Of a stretch of 64,000 nt of DNA, positions 12,156 through 24,200 are shown piece by piece; within the stretch, counting starts at the first letter, position 1, and each line of letters opens with the position of its first letter. The stretch is from NCBI GenBank assembly GCA_014084085.1, contig NPFB01000018.1:134888-198887 (forward strand), given 5' to 3'. Below the pieces are notes generated by a model. It worked only from the letters and a program-made list of their open reading frames with translations, searched no databases and had not been told where the DNA came from. The translations under genes were made by a program, and so were the position numbers. This stretch comes from Hondaea fermentalgiana. Lineage: Eukaryota; Sar; Bigyra; Thraustochytrida; Thraustochytriidae.

Positions 12156-12837
12156 GGGCAGACTGAGAGGGTTCGGGCGTCGCACAGGTCGGCGCCTCGG
12201 GAGGGAGACAGAAAGGGAAGCGAGTGCGCGGAGACAGGGCAACGAGAGAGACCGGTGGGATCGCTGAATTCAACTCCAGACGAGACCGCGAAACCTGCCG
12301 GCAGCGGCTTCCTTGAGGCCCTTCCAACACCGTCACCGCAGCGTACCGTGGGCCGCAGCTGAAGACGTTGCTGTGGCTTATTGAGTGTGGGGCCTTGCGT
12401 GGGCCATTCTGCGGCTGTTTGCTAGTATCGGCAGGCCCGCCGTTAGCTGCAACGTCTTCCGAGGCCGCGGAGACCGACGCTGCCGAAGAATACCGCTCGA
12501 AGCCCGCCCGTGTGCCCTCTCTCTTTCTCTCTCTCTCCTTCAGCCTGGCCATCTTTAGCAGACGAAGCGGCAGACGCAGACGCAGGCGCGTCCGGCCGCC
12601 CTGGGCTCTTTCTCCCCCACTGTGACACACACCCGCCCGCCTGCCCACCAACCACAAATGGCCGATGGCCCGCCTGCCCCGGTAGATAAGAAAGAAAGGC
12701 AGGCGGAGGCGGAGGGAGAGACCCAGGGTGTCTCGAAAGACTCGGTCTCGCTCGTCGCGGCCGGCTGCGGCAACCTGTGTTCAAGTTGCCTAGTTGCAGT
12801 GTTGCTGCCTCGCCCGACCCGCGCCTGCCGCCTGCGC

Positions 12838-12913
12838 GCATGCCGTGCATCTTCATGCCGTGCATCTGCATGCCGTGCATCTGCATGCCGTGTATCTGCA
12901 TGCCGTGCGTGCG
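12838..12913 (+). repeat. 15-bp tandem repeat, about five copies
   Basis: About five copies of a 15-bp unit, TGCATGCCGTGCATC, with single-base differences. Each unit holds a GCATGC palindrome and a near-palindromic GCAT pair. Confidence 0.9.
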
Positions 12914-15900
12914 TGCCATGGCTACGGAGGCGCCCGCCCTGGCCGCCTCGGCGCGCGACGACGCGCAGGGCTCAAAGGCGGCGGGGCTGGATGGAGGGAG
13001 GGAGGGAGAAAGGGAGAAAGGGAGGAAGGGCTGGTCCTCACAGGATCACGCCCGCTGAAGCGGCGAAGACGCGGCCGAACGGAGTGGAGCTGAGCTCGGC
13101 TGGGAACGCTGCGCGACGCTGCGCGAGCGGAGTCGGGGGCATGGATAGCCGGCTCGTAGCGGCCGGAAGCTGAAGGTGGTGGTGCGTGAGGGACGGAGGG
13201 AGAGAGGGTGGGAACAGACGAGGACTGACATGCCTGCGGATGCTGCAGGCTGTAGCTGACCGAAGTTGGACCCATCGCTCTGTGTTCTCTGTGTCCAGCG
13301 CCTCGAGAGGCCATAAGCGCAAGGTGGCGCTGCACTGCACAACATCGCTCTGCGCTACACAGCATCGCACTGCCAGGCAGGCTGAGCCGGCGATATTCAG
13401 AGAGGGGACCATGCGGAGCGAGCGACGAATGGCGGCAAGTCAATTATTAAAAGCTGGCTTCGCTCAGCGGCAGGTGTGGACGGCTTCCGCACACACTACA
13501 ACAGCCAGCCAGCCAGCCAGCCAGGCCTGCCTGCCTGCCTGCAAAGGTTGATGAGCGGGGAAAGAACATGGTTCGTGCTCTGATGCTCAAGGGAATGCTG
13601 CGCTGCGTGAGCGGATCAGGAGCTGCGCAGGAGGGTGGGTGGGCGTCATGCAAAACGGCAAGCATGGAGGCGGTGAACCGCAGTGCCCACACCCCGGGCG
13701 CCGGAGCCACCACACACGGCACCTGCCTGGCTGGCTGGGTGGCCCGCAACAGAAGTTCATTTTTATTTCATTCCATTTCATTTCATTTCGTTTCATTTTC
13801 CTTTTCTTTTTTTTTTAAGTTTTGTTCTTCATTTCGCGAGTCCCGCCCGCAGTGGTGGCACGCTGTTGGCAGCTTCGTCGAAATGCAGACAGAGTCGATG
13901 GTTCCTTGCCCTCAGTGCGAGCCATCGCCCACCCTACTTGCTACAGATAGCCAGCTATAGCAAGCTAGCTTTTTTGTTTGGTTGCAGCTTCGAGCGACTG
14001 TGGCGCACAAACCCGCAGCCCATGCGCCCAGCGTGCACTGTGGGTGGTCACCGGGGCTGGTTGGTTGGGCTTCGATTGGCGGCCTTCGCTGAGCCTGCCT
14101 GCCGCCGGGGCCGGGGCCGCAGGAGCATCTGTAACCGCCTATCCATGTGGAAACCTATACCCGGCTGGCCATGGCAGAAGCCGGTAGTGTCGGCGACCAA
14201 CTTCCCTTGCCCCCGCTTCTCCTCGACGTTGCTGGTTCCGCATGCATGCGCGCATGCATGCCTGCAATGAAATGCAGGCTCCTCGTCGAGGATACGTCGT
14301 GCCAGCATCTCATCATCTCCCGACCACTGGCTCGCGCCTGCCGTATGCCACATGTTCGCGCGTCCAAGACGTTGCTGTTGCTTGTCTTCGCGTGTGTCTT
14401 GCTCTCGACCAAATGCGCCTCGCCAGGACTTTGTTCTTCCTCGACATGGACGAAAGAAGGCCGGGCAAGGCAAGACCCGGCTAGGCAAGGCGGCCGGCCC
14501 TCTGGCCGATGTCGCGTCTGTTTCGTGGCCGCAGGCACTGCAGCGTTGCGGCGGACGTCCCCACGGGTCGCGTCGCGCGGACTCACCTGTGGCGTTGCCG
14601 GAACACGGCGGCCGCGAGCGACCTCGCTGTCGCGCACACGCGCTGCTCCGCGTCGCGGCTGAGGCTGCGGCGGCGCACACACGGACACTACCATGCGGGC
14701 GGGCGATGGATGCACAGAGTGGAAGGGAAGGAGGGTCGACCTGGTAATGGGAAAGAAATGAAAAAGGAACAAAGGAATGATTGATTGACAGTGAAAGAAT
14801 GAAAGAAAGAGGGAAAAAAAGGATGGCTGCAGCGATTGGTTTGCGACCTGAATGATCGTGAGTGATTCCCACGCCGTCGGCGTCGCCCTCTGTCGTCGGT
14901 CATGGCGCCATGTTCGAACGATAAAAGCCGGCGATGGTCGCTCGTCTTGGGCCCCGGAATGACCTGGGTCCAATCCCCTCTCGAGCGCACGGCCACGGCC
15001 GAGAGCAGGGCCCCCGCCGAACGAACGAACGAACGGACGAACGAAGTAAATTGCGCGAAGTGCCCGGGCGACCACGGGCTCGAAGAGCTGGTGCTGGTGC
15101 TTGCTATGCATGCAAGCGTGCTCGAAAGATCCCGTCCGATCGCCTGCCCACCTGCCTTCCTATACCTGGCGTAACGAATGGAGGCTGGCCAGGCAGCGAG
15201 CTAGCTAGCTACCGTCCACAGTTTCGTTGTGCTCGCAGGATCGAGGCATTCACGGCCCAGCATCATGCGCCAACGTTTTCACCTTTTTCGGACTGATACG
15301 AGCGAGACGCGCGAGCGAGGAACCGAGCGACCAGCCTGAGCCGGCCAGCGATGAGGAAAGCCGGCAGGCCTCAAGCTCTCATGGAATCTGGCCTGCTACA
15401 CTGCGTGAAGAGCGCGCTGCGTTCTGAACATGCAACTCAAGAAGACTTGCGATTGGCGGATGCTTGCTTGCTTGCTTGGGTGGTTATTTAGTTCTCCAAG
15501 ATCAGTCAGTGGAGTATACAACCTATGCTGAGAAGAAAGAAATCTCGGGGAGAGAGCAAAAGGAAACGCTGCGGCCGCCAGGGCGTAGTGGCAGTCGGCC
15601 AGTCAGTCGCCGAGGAATTCATTAAAATATATCACCTCGTTCACTCGCTGGCTCGCTGGCTCGCTCGTTCACTCGCTGGCTCACCGACAATAAATGAATT
15701 AGACGCGTTGGCTGGTTGCAAGTTTTGCATAGGCTTACAACTCATCTCATCTCGTTCTCAACTTGGAGATGATCATTCATTCACGCGTCCACCAACGCTC
15801 TTCCGCTGCGAGCACGAACGACGTCGCCGCCAGCCACGCTCGCGACCGATACCTGCTGCAGCGAGCTAACAGACAGCTAGGTCTTCCTATGTGCTGCTCT

Positions 15901-16640
15901 CACTTCCGGCCCGCTACCGCGTCGAGGCGCCGTCCGAGCGCCGTCGTCTTCCTCAGCCGAGGCAAACAGATAAACAGCATTGATCGATATCGATCATTCG
16001 ATGGAGCCGCGGCCGCGGCCGCGGCCGCGGCCGTGGCCGATCAATCAATCAACCAATCAATCGATCGATCGGTCGAGCTATCGATTTTTCCATGGATGAT
16101 CTCTCCACCCTCGAGCGTGGGCCGCTCCTTCGCAGCTAGTTAGTTAGGCATTGTTAACGTTGCAGTTTGTTGGCCAAGCAGCCGCAGCTGCCAGGCCGCA
16201 CTTGGTCGCGCACGGTGGCCGCGGCCCCGCACGATGCTGCTTCCAATTCCTTCCCCGACCTCCTCCCTCCTTGGTTTTTCCTTCCCCCACCCCCCACCTC
16301 GACCTGCAGTGCCAGCCAGCCGATATGGGCTGCGGCCACGATTCCCGCACTTCCTGTACACTGTGGTAAGGTCCCGCACCAACCCCGCAGCTCCTCCGCT
16401 GCGGCCGCGACCGCCCCAGTCGCCAGTTGCCCGGCTCACTGACTGACAGACGGATTGGCAAACCAGCCAGCCGCTGCCGGCAGGTCCTCCGCCTCCGACC
16501 CAGGGCCGCTCAACGCGCCCGGCCGTCTGCCCTCTCGCCCGGCGCGGCGGCCGGCAGGGCCCGGCCCCACGTCTGGGCTCGCCTTGCGTTGCGCAGCGCT
16601 TCGCGGCCCCGGCGCGGCGCTGAGCCAGCCGGCCCACAGG
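12914..16640. other. intergenic, microsatellite-rich, no gene supported
   Basis: Contains CCAG/CTGC repeats near 13504-13542, an ATTTC-rich tract near 13764-13800, a CGAA repeat near 15022-15048, a CTCGCTGG repeat near 15643-15685, and a GCGGCC run followed by ATCA/ATCG repeats near 16006-16084. No open frame with domain-like sequence was found on either strand. Confidence 0.45.
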
Positions 16641-16850
16641 GGACAGGAAAGGGAAAAAAAATGGAAAAGAAAAGAAAAAGGAAGAAAAGGAAATGAATGA
16701 AAAAGAATGGAAAGGGAAGATAATGGAAAAGAAAAAGAAAAAAGAAAAGAAAAGAAAAGAAAAGGAAAGGAAAGAAAAAGGAAAGAAAAAGGGGGAGAAA
16801 GAAAGGCTGGAAAAGGTAGAAGAGGGGAAGAAAGCAGAGAGACGAGTCGA
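16641..16850 (+). repeat. polypurine tract (GAAAAG-rich)
   Basis: About 200 bp of nearly pure A/G on the plus strand with repeated GAAAAG and GGAAAG units. Both coding translations are Lys/Glu/Arg low complexity, so it is treated as simple sequence. Confidence 0.85.
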
Positions 16851-18607
16851 GGCGCGGAAAGAGGACGCGGCAGACCTCGAACCCAGGCAGCGAGCGCGGC
16901 GCCGCGCCCCGCCGCGTCAGCGAGCGAGCGAGAGAGCGCGAGCCGGAGAGCCCTGGACACGGCGAGGGCCGAGCCCCAAGCAAGCGAGCAAGCGCGCCGG
17001 CGCGAGAGCCGCGAGGCGCGCAGTGCAGACGCTGGCCCTGCGAGCGGGCGACCTCGAGGAGCCGCGAAACCAAGAGCACATTCACCCATCCATCCATCCA
17101 TCCATCCCTCGTCGCCCGATCCCGTCCTGGCCTGCTCAAGCAAGCAGGCACAGCGAGCGAGGCCTCGCGCGCAGCCAAGGCAGCCAGGCAGCGGGGCGCG
17201 CCGGCGCCAGCAGTGCAGCGCAGCGCAGCGCAGCGTCGCGTCGCGTCGCCGCAGCCGGAGACCACAGCCGCAGGTCCCGCGTTTTCCGTCTTGCGTGCAA
17301 TTCGAGCAGAGCACGACCTGGAAAAAACAAAGCGCTGCAAGCAGGCAGCGAGCGAGCGAGCAAGCAAGCAAGCGGGCAAGGCCGCGCGGGCCCGCCGCGC
17401 TCCCCGCGCCTTCCCGCGTCCCTCCCTCCCTCCTTCTCTCCCGCCCGGCGGTCTCTCGGGCCCTCGCGCCGGGGGGGCTCGCGAGCGAGGACGAGGAGGA
17501 GATTGGGATTGGGAAACCAGCGGAAAGCACGGAAGGCCCTTGCTTGCTTGCTTGCTTGCTTGCGTGCTCGAGAGCAACCGCGCGGGCGAGCTGCCTGTCG
17601 TGGCTGGCTGTCGGCCAGCTCTGCTCTGCTCTGCTCTGCTGCGCCCTGCTCGGCGCCGAGCCAGACGCGCAGACGCGGAGCCGAGGCAACGTAAAAGGCC
17701 GCGGGGGAGAAGGAGAAAGAAGTCGCCGCAAAGCTAAGCCAAGCTAAGCCGAGCTAAGCTAGCTCACGAATTTGACCGGCGCTCGGACCAGCTAAGCAAG
17801 CAGGCGAGCACTAACACGCGGGCTGAAGGCGAGCACGCTCCCGCTCGACCGACCGCTCGACCGACCGCGTCGAGCGAGGCGAGCTCGGGCAGCGCGGCGC
17901 CTTGGGCCGAGGAGCCGAGCCGAGCCGAGCCGGGCAGGAAGTGCACACGCCCGCGGCGGGTCCCCGCGCCTCGGCGGTAACTGCCCGAGTCCGCGCAAGT
18001 GAGTGAGCCCGCGGCCGGGCGAGCGAGCGTAGTTTTTTCGCGCCTGTCTGGGTTGAGCGGGTCTCCCTGTCGCGCACGCTTTGCGGCGAATTGATTTGCT
18101 CTGCTGCCGACACTCGGGCGGCCGGGCCCAGCGAGCGCGACCAAGCACAGCATAGCATAGTACAGCGCAGCACAGCACAGCACAGCGAAGACCTGTCTGC
18201 GCTGCACCTGCGCCGGCCACCTGCGCTGCGGGTGGCCTCCGGAGCGTCAATTGTGAGGGGAGCAAGCGACCTAGCTAGCTCTTCCTTGCGTTCCTTTCTT
18301 TCTTTGTTGCCCTTCTTTTTGTGGTGGTGGTGGTGAAGCATACAATCAGAAGGAAAGCGGCTTGGAGGATTTTGTGAGCGAGGCATTGGGCCGAGGTAGC
18401 GAGATTGATTCCGATTGCGACAGGTGGGACGGGTTTGTGGTGCCAGGCGGACGTTCAGTCAATCGGCACACAAAAGTTGGAACAAGGCCCAACAGAAATC
18501 AACCCCCTGACTTGGGACGTGCAGCAAGCAGCCTGCGTTGTTGAGCACAGCAGCCACTCCTCTTGTAGCCACCGTCGCCGCCTCTCACAATATCAGTCAG
18601 TGAGGAC
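16851..18607. other. upstream flank of the Q-rich gene, GC-rich simple repeats
   Basis: Extremely GC-rich with CATC near 17090-17110, AGCG/AAGC near 17347-17375, TTGC near 17540-17560, CTGCT near 17618-17640 and AAGCT repeats near 17730-17760. Long overlapping open frames on both strands translate to Arg/Ala/Ser low complexity and are rejected as genes. It probably includes promoter and 5' UTR of the gene starting at 18608. Confidence 0.45.
17993..18001 (-). promoter_or_regulatory. CACTTGCGC 9-mer upstream of the Q-rich gene
   Basis: Exact minus-strand copy of the 9-mer that also occurs in the divergent promoters near 49.6 kb and 54.4 kb. It lies about 600 bp upstream of the start codon at 18608. 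Regulatory function is inferred only from recurrence. Confidence 0.25.
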
Positions 18608-20797
18608 ATGTCAGTTTCGATACTTGAGTCACGGTCACAAACTCAAGCAGGCTGGGATCCCTCCTCTTCTTCGGCGTCTTCTTCTTCTTCTTCTTCTTCT
18701 CCATCTTTGTCTCCCTCAATCGCGCAGACTATTTCTGTTCACACACCTGTCAAGGGGCAACATTTGGCGCCTCTTGGCCAGCACCAGCTCCAGCTCTTGT
18801 TGCTTGCTGACAAAGTGCATCGACCAATGAAACGTCAAAGGGAAAGGGACCAGGCCGACGACGACGCGAATGCAGCGCGTCGCATGTCACAAGCACATGC
18901 CGGCACTCTCGATGCAGCAGCTCAGGCCCAAGTCGAACAGTACAGGGCCCTACTCGCGCTCATCGATCGCTCCGCTCCCAATGCTCAAACCACACAAACG
19001 AGTGCGCCGCAAGTAAACTCCTTTGCGCAGCTCGCACATCTGCAAAGTCAAAATGGAAACGCTGGCCAAAATGCCAATTATTCCGCCATGACCAGCGGCG
19101 TCCCGGCTCCTAGTCACGGCATCAGGGGAGGGCCCCAGACCATCGACTTCGCCGAGGAACTACGCCGCCAGCAACTCCAGGTGCAGCTGCAGCAACATTA
19201 TCACCTGCAGCAACAGCTTCAAAAACAATATGCCTCACCGCAGCGCGCACCGAGTGTCGTCAAGTTAGAAAACCCGCGCCACGATATTCAGCAGCAGCAG
19301 CAACAACAACAACAACGGCAGCAGCAGCTCGAGACGCAGCTCACGCAACATCCAGAGCACGCTCTCCAATACTCGGCGCTTCTGCACCACATACAGCAGA
19401 CACAGAACCAAGTGCATTCTTTCCCTGCGGACCCTCTTCAGGCACAGCGACATCTCGCAGAAATTCTCGCTGTGCAACGATTCCAGGATCAGCAACAACT
19501 TCAGCAGCAGCAGCAGTTCCAAACCCATCATACCTTGCAAGGCGCTGTCAATGCTGCAGCAGCTGCTGCTGCCGCCGCCGCCGCTGCACAAGAGCAACCT
19601 AGGGAACTTGATGCGGCCGCTGCGCTACGCTCCCGTCAAGAGATATCAAATAATCTTTGGCAACGATTTGCTTCGCAGCCTCCATCACAATTTAGTAGCA
19701 ACGTCACTCGTGAACCCTCCACAACGACAATAACGCGCCCTCAACAACAATCCCAGCAGCAGCAGCAGCAGCAGCAGCAAGAAACCGTGCACTTTTCTCT
19801 CCCCGGTGTAGCGACCCCCTTCATCAACGCCGTCACCGGAGAGTTCACGTCAGACTTCTCCAAACGATATCAGCGCAACAACAAACGTGGTGGACTCAAG
19901 AACCTGAGGTGCTTTCCCAAATGTAGCGAAACCCACAAGGATCGTGGCTTCTGCGGAGGATCCGTTCATGCAAAACTTGAAACTCGCTTTGCGCCCAACA
20001 TCCTGCGCGAAGTCGTCTGTCTGGCCCGCTTTGCCCGTAGTGCGAGCATCTCTCTTTCCATGGCAAACAGCCCCGACGCTTCGCTCGAGGATGCTGCGCA
20101 AGGTACATCCACGCCTGTTCCCTTCGGGTCTGACCTCGTACGCCCCGGCGACATCATCTCCGCCTCTCGCTTGAATGAGTTGCGCCGCACGCGCGTCGAC
20201 CGCACCAAGCCTTGGATCGTTGGCGATCTCGCGCAGGCGCCCCAAACTGAAATCAAAGCTGGAGAAACGATTCATTCGGCATCCTTTGAATTCAATCGCA
20301 TGCGGTGGGGCTGGCACTACGGCTGGGTCTCCAACAAACACGCCTGTGACAGCGAACATGTTCTACAATGTCTCATTTTTCTACCGTACGAGCGCGCTGC
20401 TCCTTCGATGGGTCTACCTCCGCTATCCAAAGCAAACCTCGCCGCGTCGTCGTCCTCTTCGTCCTCCACCACAAGCGATTTTCAAGCAAGGCGCAGTATC
20501 GGAGGAACAGGGCCAGGAGGAGGCGCCGCTCCAACGGACGACCTCTACGTTTGCATTTCGACCTTTTCTTCGCCTTCATTTGTTCTCTTTTGCCGCAGAA
20601 GAAAGGAGAGATTTCTCGAGTATGAGGCCGGTGACAACGATGCAGCAGCTGCAGCCGCCGCAACCACACAGCAGCAGGGTCTGAAAAAGGAACATCAACC
20701 AGCAATTAGCGCTGACGATGATGATGACGATGACGACGACAATGACGATAACAATGACAATGCTCACGCTCGTTCGTCGACTGCTATGCCGCAATAG
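18608..20797 (+). CDS. Q-rich low-complexity protein with a Cys-containing core, function unknown
   Basis: Not recognised (729 aa). The N-terminal half is low complexity: a Ser run near residues 19-31, poly-Gln tracts near residues 229-240 and 383-393, poly-Ala near 315-330, and many Gln/His pairs. A more ordered core follows from about residue 398 (GVATPFINAVTGEF). It contains NLRCFPKCSETHKDRGFCGG near residue 433, with spacing C-x3-C-x9-C, and RMRWGWHYGWVSNKH near residue 566. The tail is a Ser run, an Ala/Gln run and an Asp/Asn run. Poly-Gln with poly-Ala is common in transcriptional regulators, and the three Cys could help bind a metal, but both points are inference. The ATG at 18608 opens the frame. 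An alternative at 18827 (MKRQRERD) would drop the Ser-rich start and may be the true one. It converges on the VPS13-like gene, 468 bp apart. Confidence 0.75.
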   Translation: MSVSILESRSQTQAGWDPSSSSASSSSSSSSPSLSPSIAQTISVHTPVKGQHLAPLGQHQLQLLLLADKVHRPMKRQRERDQADDDANAARRMSQAHAGTLDAAAQAQVEQYRALLALIDRSAPNAQTTQTSAPQVNSFAQLAHLQSQNGNAGQNANYSAMTSGVPAPSHGIRGGPQTIDFAEELRRQQLQVQLQQHYHLQQQLQKQYASPQRAPSVVKLENPRHDIQQQQQQQQQRQQQLETQLTQHPEHALQYSALLHHIQQTQNQVHSFPADPLQAQRHLAEILAVQRFQDQQQLQQQQQFQTHHTLQGAVNAAAAAAAAAAAAQEQPRELDAAAALRSRQEISNNLWQRFASQPPSQFSSNVTREPSTTTITRPQQQSQQQQQQQQQETVHFSLPGVATPFINAVTGEFTSDFSKRYQRNNKRGGLKNLRCFPKCSETHKDRGFCGGSVHAKLETRFAPNILREVVCLARFARSASISLSMANSPDASLEDAAQGTSTPVPFGSDLVRPGDIISASRLNELRRTRVDRTKPWIVGDLAQAPQTEIKAGETIHSASFEFNRMRWGWHYGWVSNKHACDSEHVLQCLIFLPYERAAPSMGLPPLSKANLAASSSSSSSTTSDFQARRSIGGTGPGGGAAPTDDLYVCISTFSSPSFVLFCRRRKERFLEYEAGDNDAAAAAAATTQQQGLKKEHQPAISADDDDDDDDDNDDNNDNAHARSSTAMPQ

Positions 20798-21265
20798 GGC
20801 AAGAATGTCGCTGCATCATTACATACTATATCTAGACACGAGGAAATTGAACCTGAATCTGACAACTTTATCTTGATATCGCCTATTCCAAGGGGATTCT
20901 CCCTGGGGGAGAAGGCGCAAGAGATTGGGAGGGATACAGATCTGCTTCACGGCAGGGGAAGTTGCACAAGCAACTTCGCAAAGATTGATGTTTCGGCGCA
21001 AAGTTTGTATTTTGATGCTTTTTCCCGCAAACAAGTTGACGCAAAGCTTGTATTTTTCTTGGCATTCCTACAGATGCTCTTCACCACAAAGTTTGGTGTT
21101 TTGACGCAAAACCTCATGCAGGCGCAAAGCTTTGATGCCACGCGGTCTCCTTCTCTTCCGCAGGAAAGTCAAGCCGTGCATCGTCTCAGTCGGCCTGTAT
21201 TCGCAAATCCAGAAGAAGCCTCCTCACCCAAGCAAGTCCAAAAAGCTCAGAATATATTTTTTTCA
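20798..21265. other. convergent intergenic region with degenerate repeats
   Basis: AT-richer than the flanking genes. Variants of GCGCAAAGTTTGTATTTTGA recur near 20996, 21040, 21087 and 21122. It probably carries the 3' UTRs and polyadenylation sites of the two converging genes. No gene is supported. Confidence 0.5.
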
Positions 21266-24200
21266 TCAAAACCATTCCAGAATGCCAGCACAGTGCAAGA
21301 TGTAAATCGCCAACCAAATGATGTTTAGTCCGGGCATCAGCATAATGCAGCAGTGCAGAGAGTGGTTGATCTGAAATTGCGACTTTGCATTCGCGTCAAT
21401 CGCGGTCTGAGATAAACCACTGAACTTCGTGTCAAAGACATTAATGATGAACGCGTCTTGGTCGTCTGCCTGCGCATGTAATCCAGGTTCACTCTTGAAA
21501 AACAAATTGCCTCGTGAACCAAAGGCTGAACGACTTCGCCGACTCCACCGCCCTTCCTTCTTGACAGACTTCTCGCTACCCTGCCTCTCATTTGCCTGAC
21601 TGCGCGTCTCGGTCGCGCTCTCAAGCGCCTCGAAAAAGCCATTCTGAGGTCGCGACTCCTCCAGGTCAAAAGGAGAGTTCAGACTCAAAAGGCTCCCTTG
21701 CACGGGCGCCGGTGATGAAACAAGCGTGTCGAGCGTCGCACGATGCAACGTGCGCGACGCCCCTGAACCCTCACTTACGACATCGTCGCGCGTGTCAGCG
21801 CCCCCAGAGCTTGACGCGTTGCAAACATCGTCTTCCTCCTCGGCCTCAATACCGGTATCGCCTTCGTTGCCCTCGTCTTCGGAGCTTCTGTCCGACTCGT
21901 GCGTCCGCAGCACAAATGCAATACGGTCTGTCGTCGCGTCGTCGCCGATGATTGGCTCATACAAACCGTGCTCGTTAAATGTCCGTGGCCTTCGCGTGGG
22001 GTAAACAGACTCGTGTCTCGGGTCGAAAAACTCCACGCCTTGTTGTGAAGCCTGCAGCGCCGTTGTGAGCATACGTAGAGGGAGACCGAGGTGACGAATC
22101 GGTCGCGTGCCTTCTAAGATCGTCGCAATTGAGCCCGTCACACGCCACGTCAACTGCAGCGGCGCGGCCACAGAGGTACACATCACGCTCGCTACGCAAG
22201 ATCCAAGCTCCGCGCTCGCCTGCTCTAGGCCGCGTTCGCGGAACACTTGCACTGGAATCGTACTCAGGGCCGCGAGCGAACCCACAACGCGGTCCACAAA
22301 GTGTTGCGGGTTGCCCAAAATCTCAAGCGCCGCAATTCCTTTCCAAGACTGCTTTGACAACATGATCGCATATCGAGTGCCTAACAGCTTCGCGATCTTG
22401 ACCGGGTCCGCAAAGAGCGAAGTTTCTCTCACATCTCCGCATCGAATCACGACGTCGCTCCACTTGCCAAAGCCGGCAATCACACCCTTGATGGGGGCGA
22501 TCGCGGGCCGTTGATACTGCGTGATGAAATCCGTCTCGCCAAATTTGAAAAAGAAAGAAAGCGTGATCTTGATCGGGTAAATGTGCAAATTTCGAACGTA
22601 CAACGTCACGTGACTTTGCAAGATGCGCTCCACCTCGCTTGCAATGTTGATTGTTTGCAGCGAGTGGCCCGCAAAAAAGCGATGCACCGGCTCCGTCACC
22701 AGCTCCCCAGACTCGTCGCTCTCCAGCAGAACAGAAGTCTCCCCAGCAGACATGTCCTCGACGAACTCAAAAGAAGTTGTGCGCTTTCCTTCAAACGTGC
22801 CGTTCACAGACGCCTTTGCACGCCGAACAACGACCTCGAGTTCACCCTTGCGATCAACGAGACCTTTCGACACGCCTAGAATTGCATCGATAAATTTCTC
22901 GTCAATCTTGACCTCCAGACTCTGCATCACAAGCTGAAGATTGTCCACGACCACGGTGTTGCCTCCCACATATCCAATCGCGAAAAACAGCTCAAGAACG
23001 GACACATCCTTGATCGTGGGCACGACGCAAACGCGATTTTGCACAAGCGGCTGATTGTTGTCAACTTGCAGGCTCCGCACCCGCAGCGTCGTCGATATCC
23101 GACCCCTGTCCGATATCTGAACGCCAAAGTCGATTCCGCTCACCCGGCCATAGAGGTCCTCGCGCCGTTGTGCGCTATTGATAATTGAAATGCCAAACCC
23201 CTCCATTCGGACTCGCAGCATCCGGGGCACCGACTGATTATCCTTGCTTTCATTGGTCAAAAAGTACATCTCAAAGCGAAGTTGTGTGTGTTGGTGGCCG
23301 CCCGCCACGCCTACGTTCACCGACATCCAGTCTGGCGCAAATTTAGCAATGTCGCGCCGGTCATAAAAACTGGCGGGAATCGGTAGCCGTACCGACCCAA
23401 TTCGCTCGTGCCGCACTTGGCCCGAAGAGCCGCTCACAACAGGTTGAACTATTTCAAAACGAATCAACTGCGGCTTCACCAGATCAAAATCGAAACGAAT
23501 CGGCGCATGAACCCATCGAACATTACCCACGGGCCGGCCTTGTGCCAACTTACGCTGTCCCTGCGAAACATAGGCAGCACTCGGTGACTCAACGCCAGTC
23601 TCTGCAACTTGCACCGGCGCTTCTGCCTCGGGTGTCATGTTCGATTGAGTTCCGCAATGCACAACAACACGCGGATATCCTGCAGGCTGCCCTCGAGGCG
23701 CGCCAATGCCCCGTGCTTCCAGCACGTGCACACTGATAGAATATCGATGCTCCTCATCTGCCTCGTTCAGTTCTTCGTCGTCGGGAGAAATGTTCATACC
23801 GGGCTGCTCAGCAGAGCGCGCACCGGGCCATGCCGCAGAGGACGACAATGGTGACGTCGCCCAATCTGAGCTGCTCGCCATTCCTCGCATTCTCGTGGTC
23901 GTGTCCAAATGGCCAGACCGCAGCCCTGACGAGGCAGCCCATCTTTCGCCACCATCTAGCCCTTCATCCAACGAACTATACGTCGAAGCCCTGCGTCCAC
24001 GTCCTTCTGCAGGCCTCTCCTGCGCCTCAGCCTCCGTAGTAGCGTGAAACTTGCGCAGCTCACTAATAGTCATCTTCTTGCGCAAGGTACTTTCGCATTG
24101 AACTTCGATGAGACGCGACGATCCTACGACTTCAACATTGGCGTGCAGCTCGATGTGCCCGAGCGAGTAACTCTTGAGCTTGCCAACCTTGTCAAGCTTA

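Noticed and set aside
16436..17747. Overlapping open frames of 330-430 codons on both strands
   Set aside because: They cover GC-rich and polypurine simple sequence. Translations are Arg/Ala/Ser/Pro or Lys runs with no domain pattern, and several frames are open at once.
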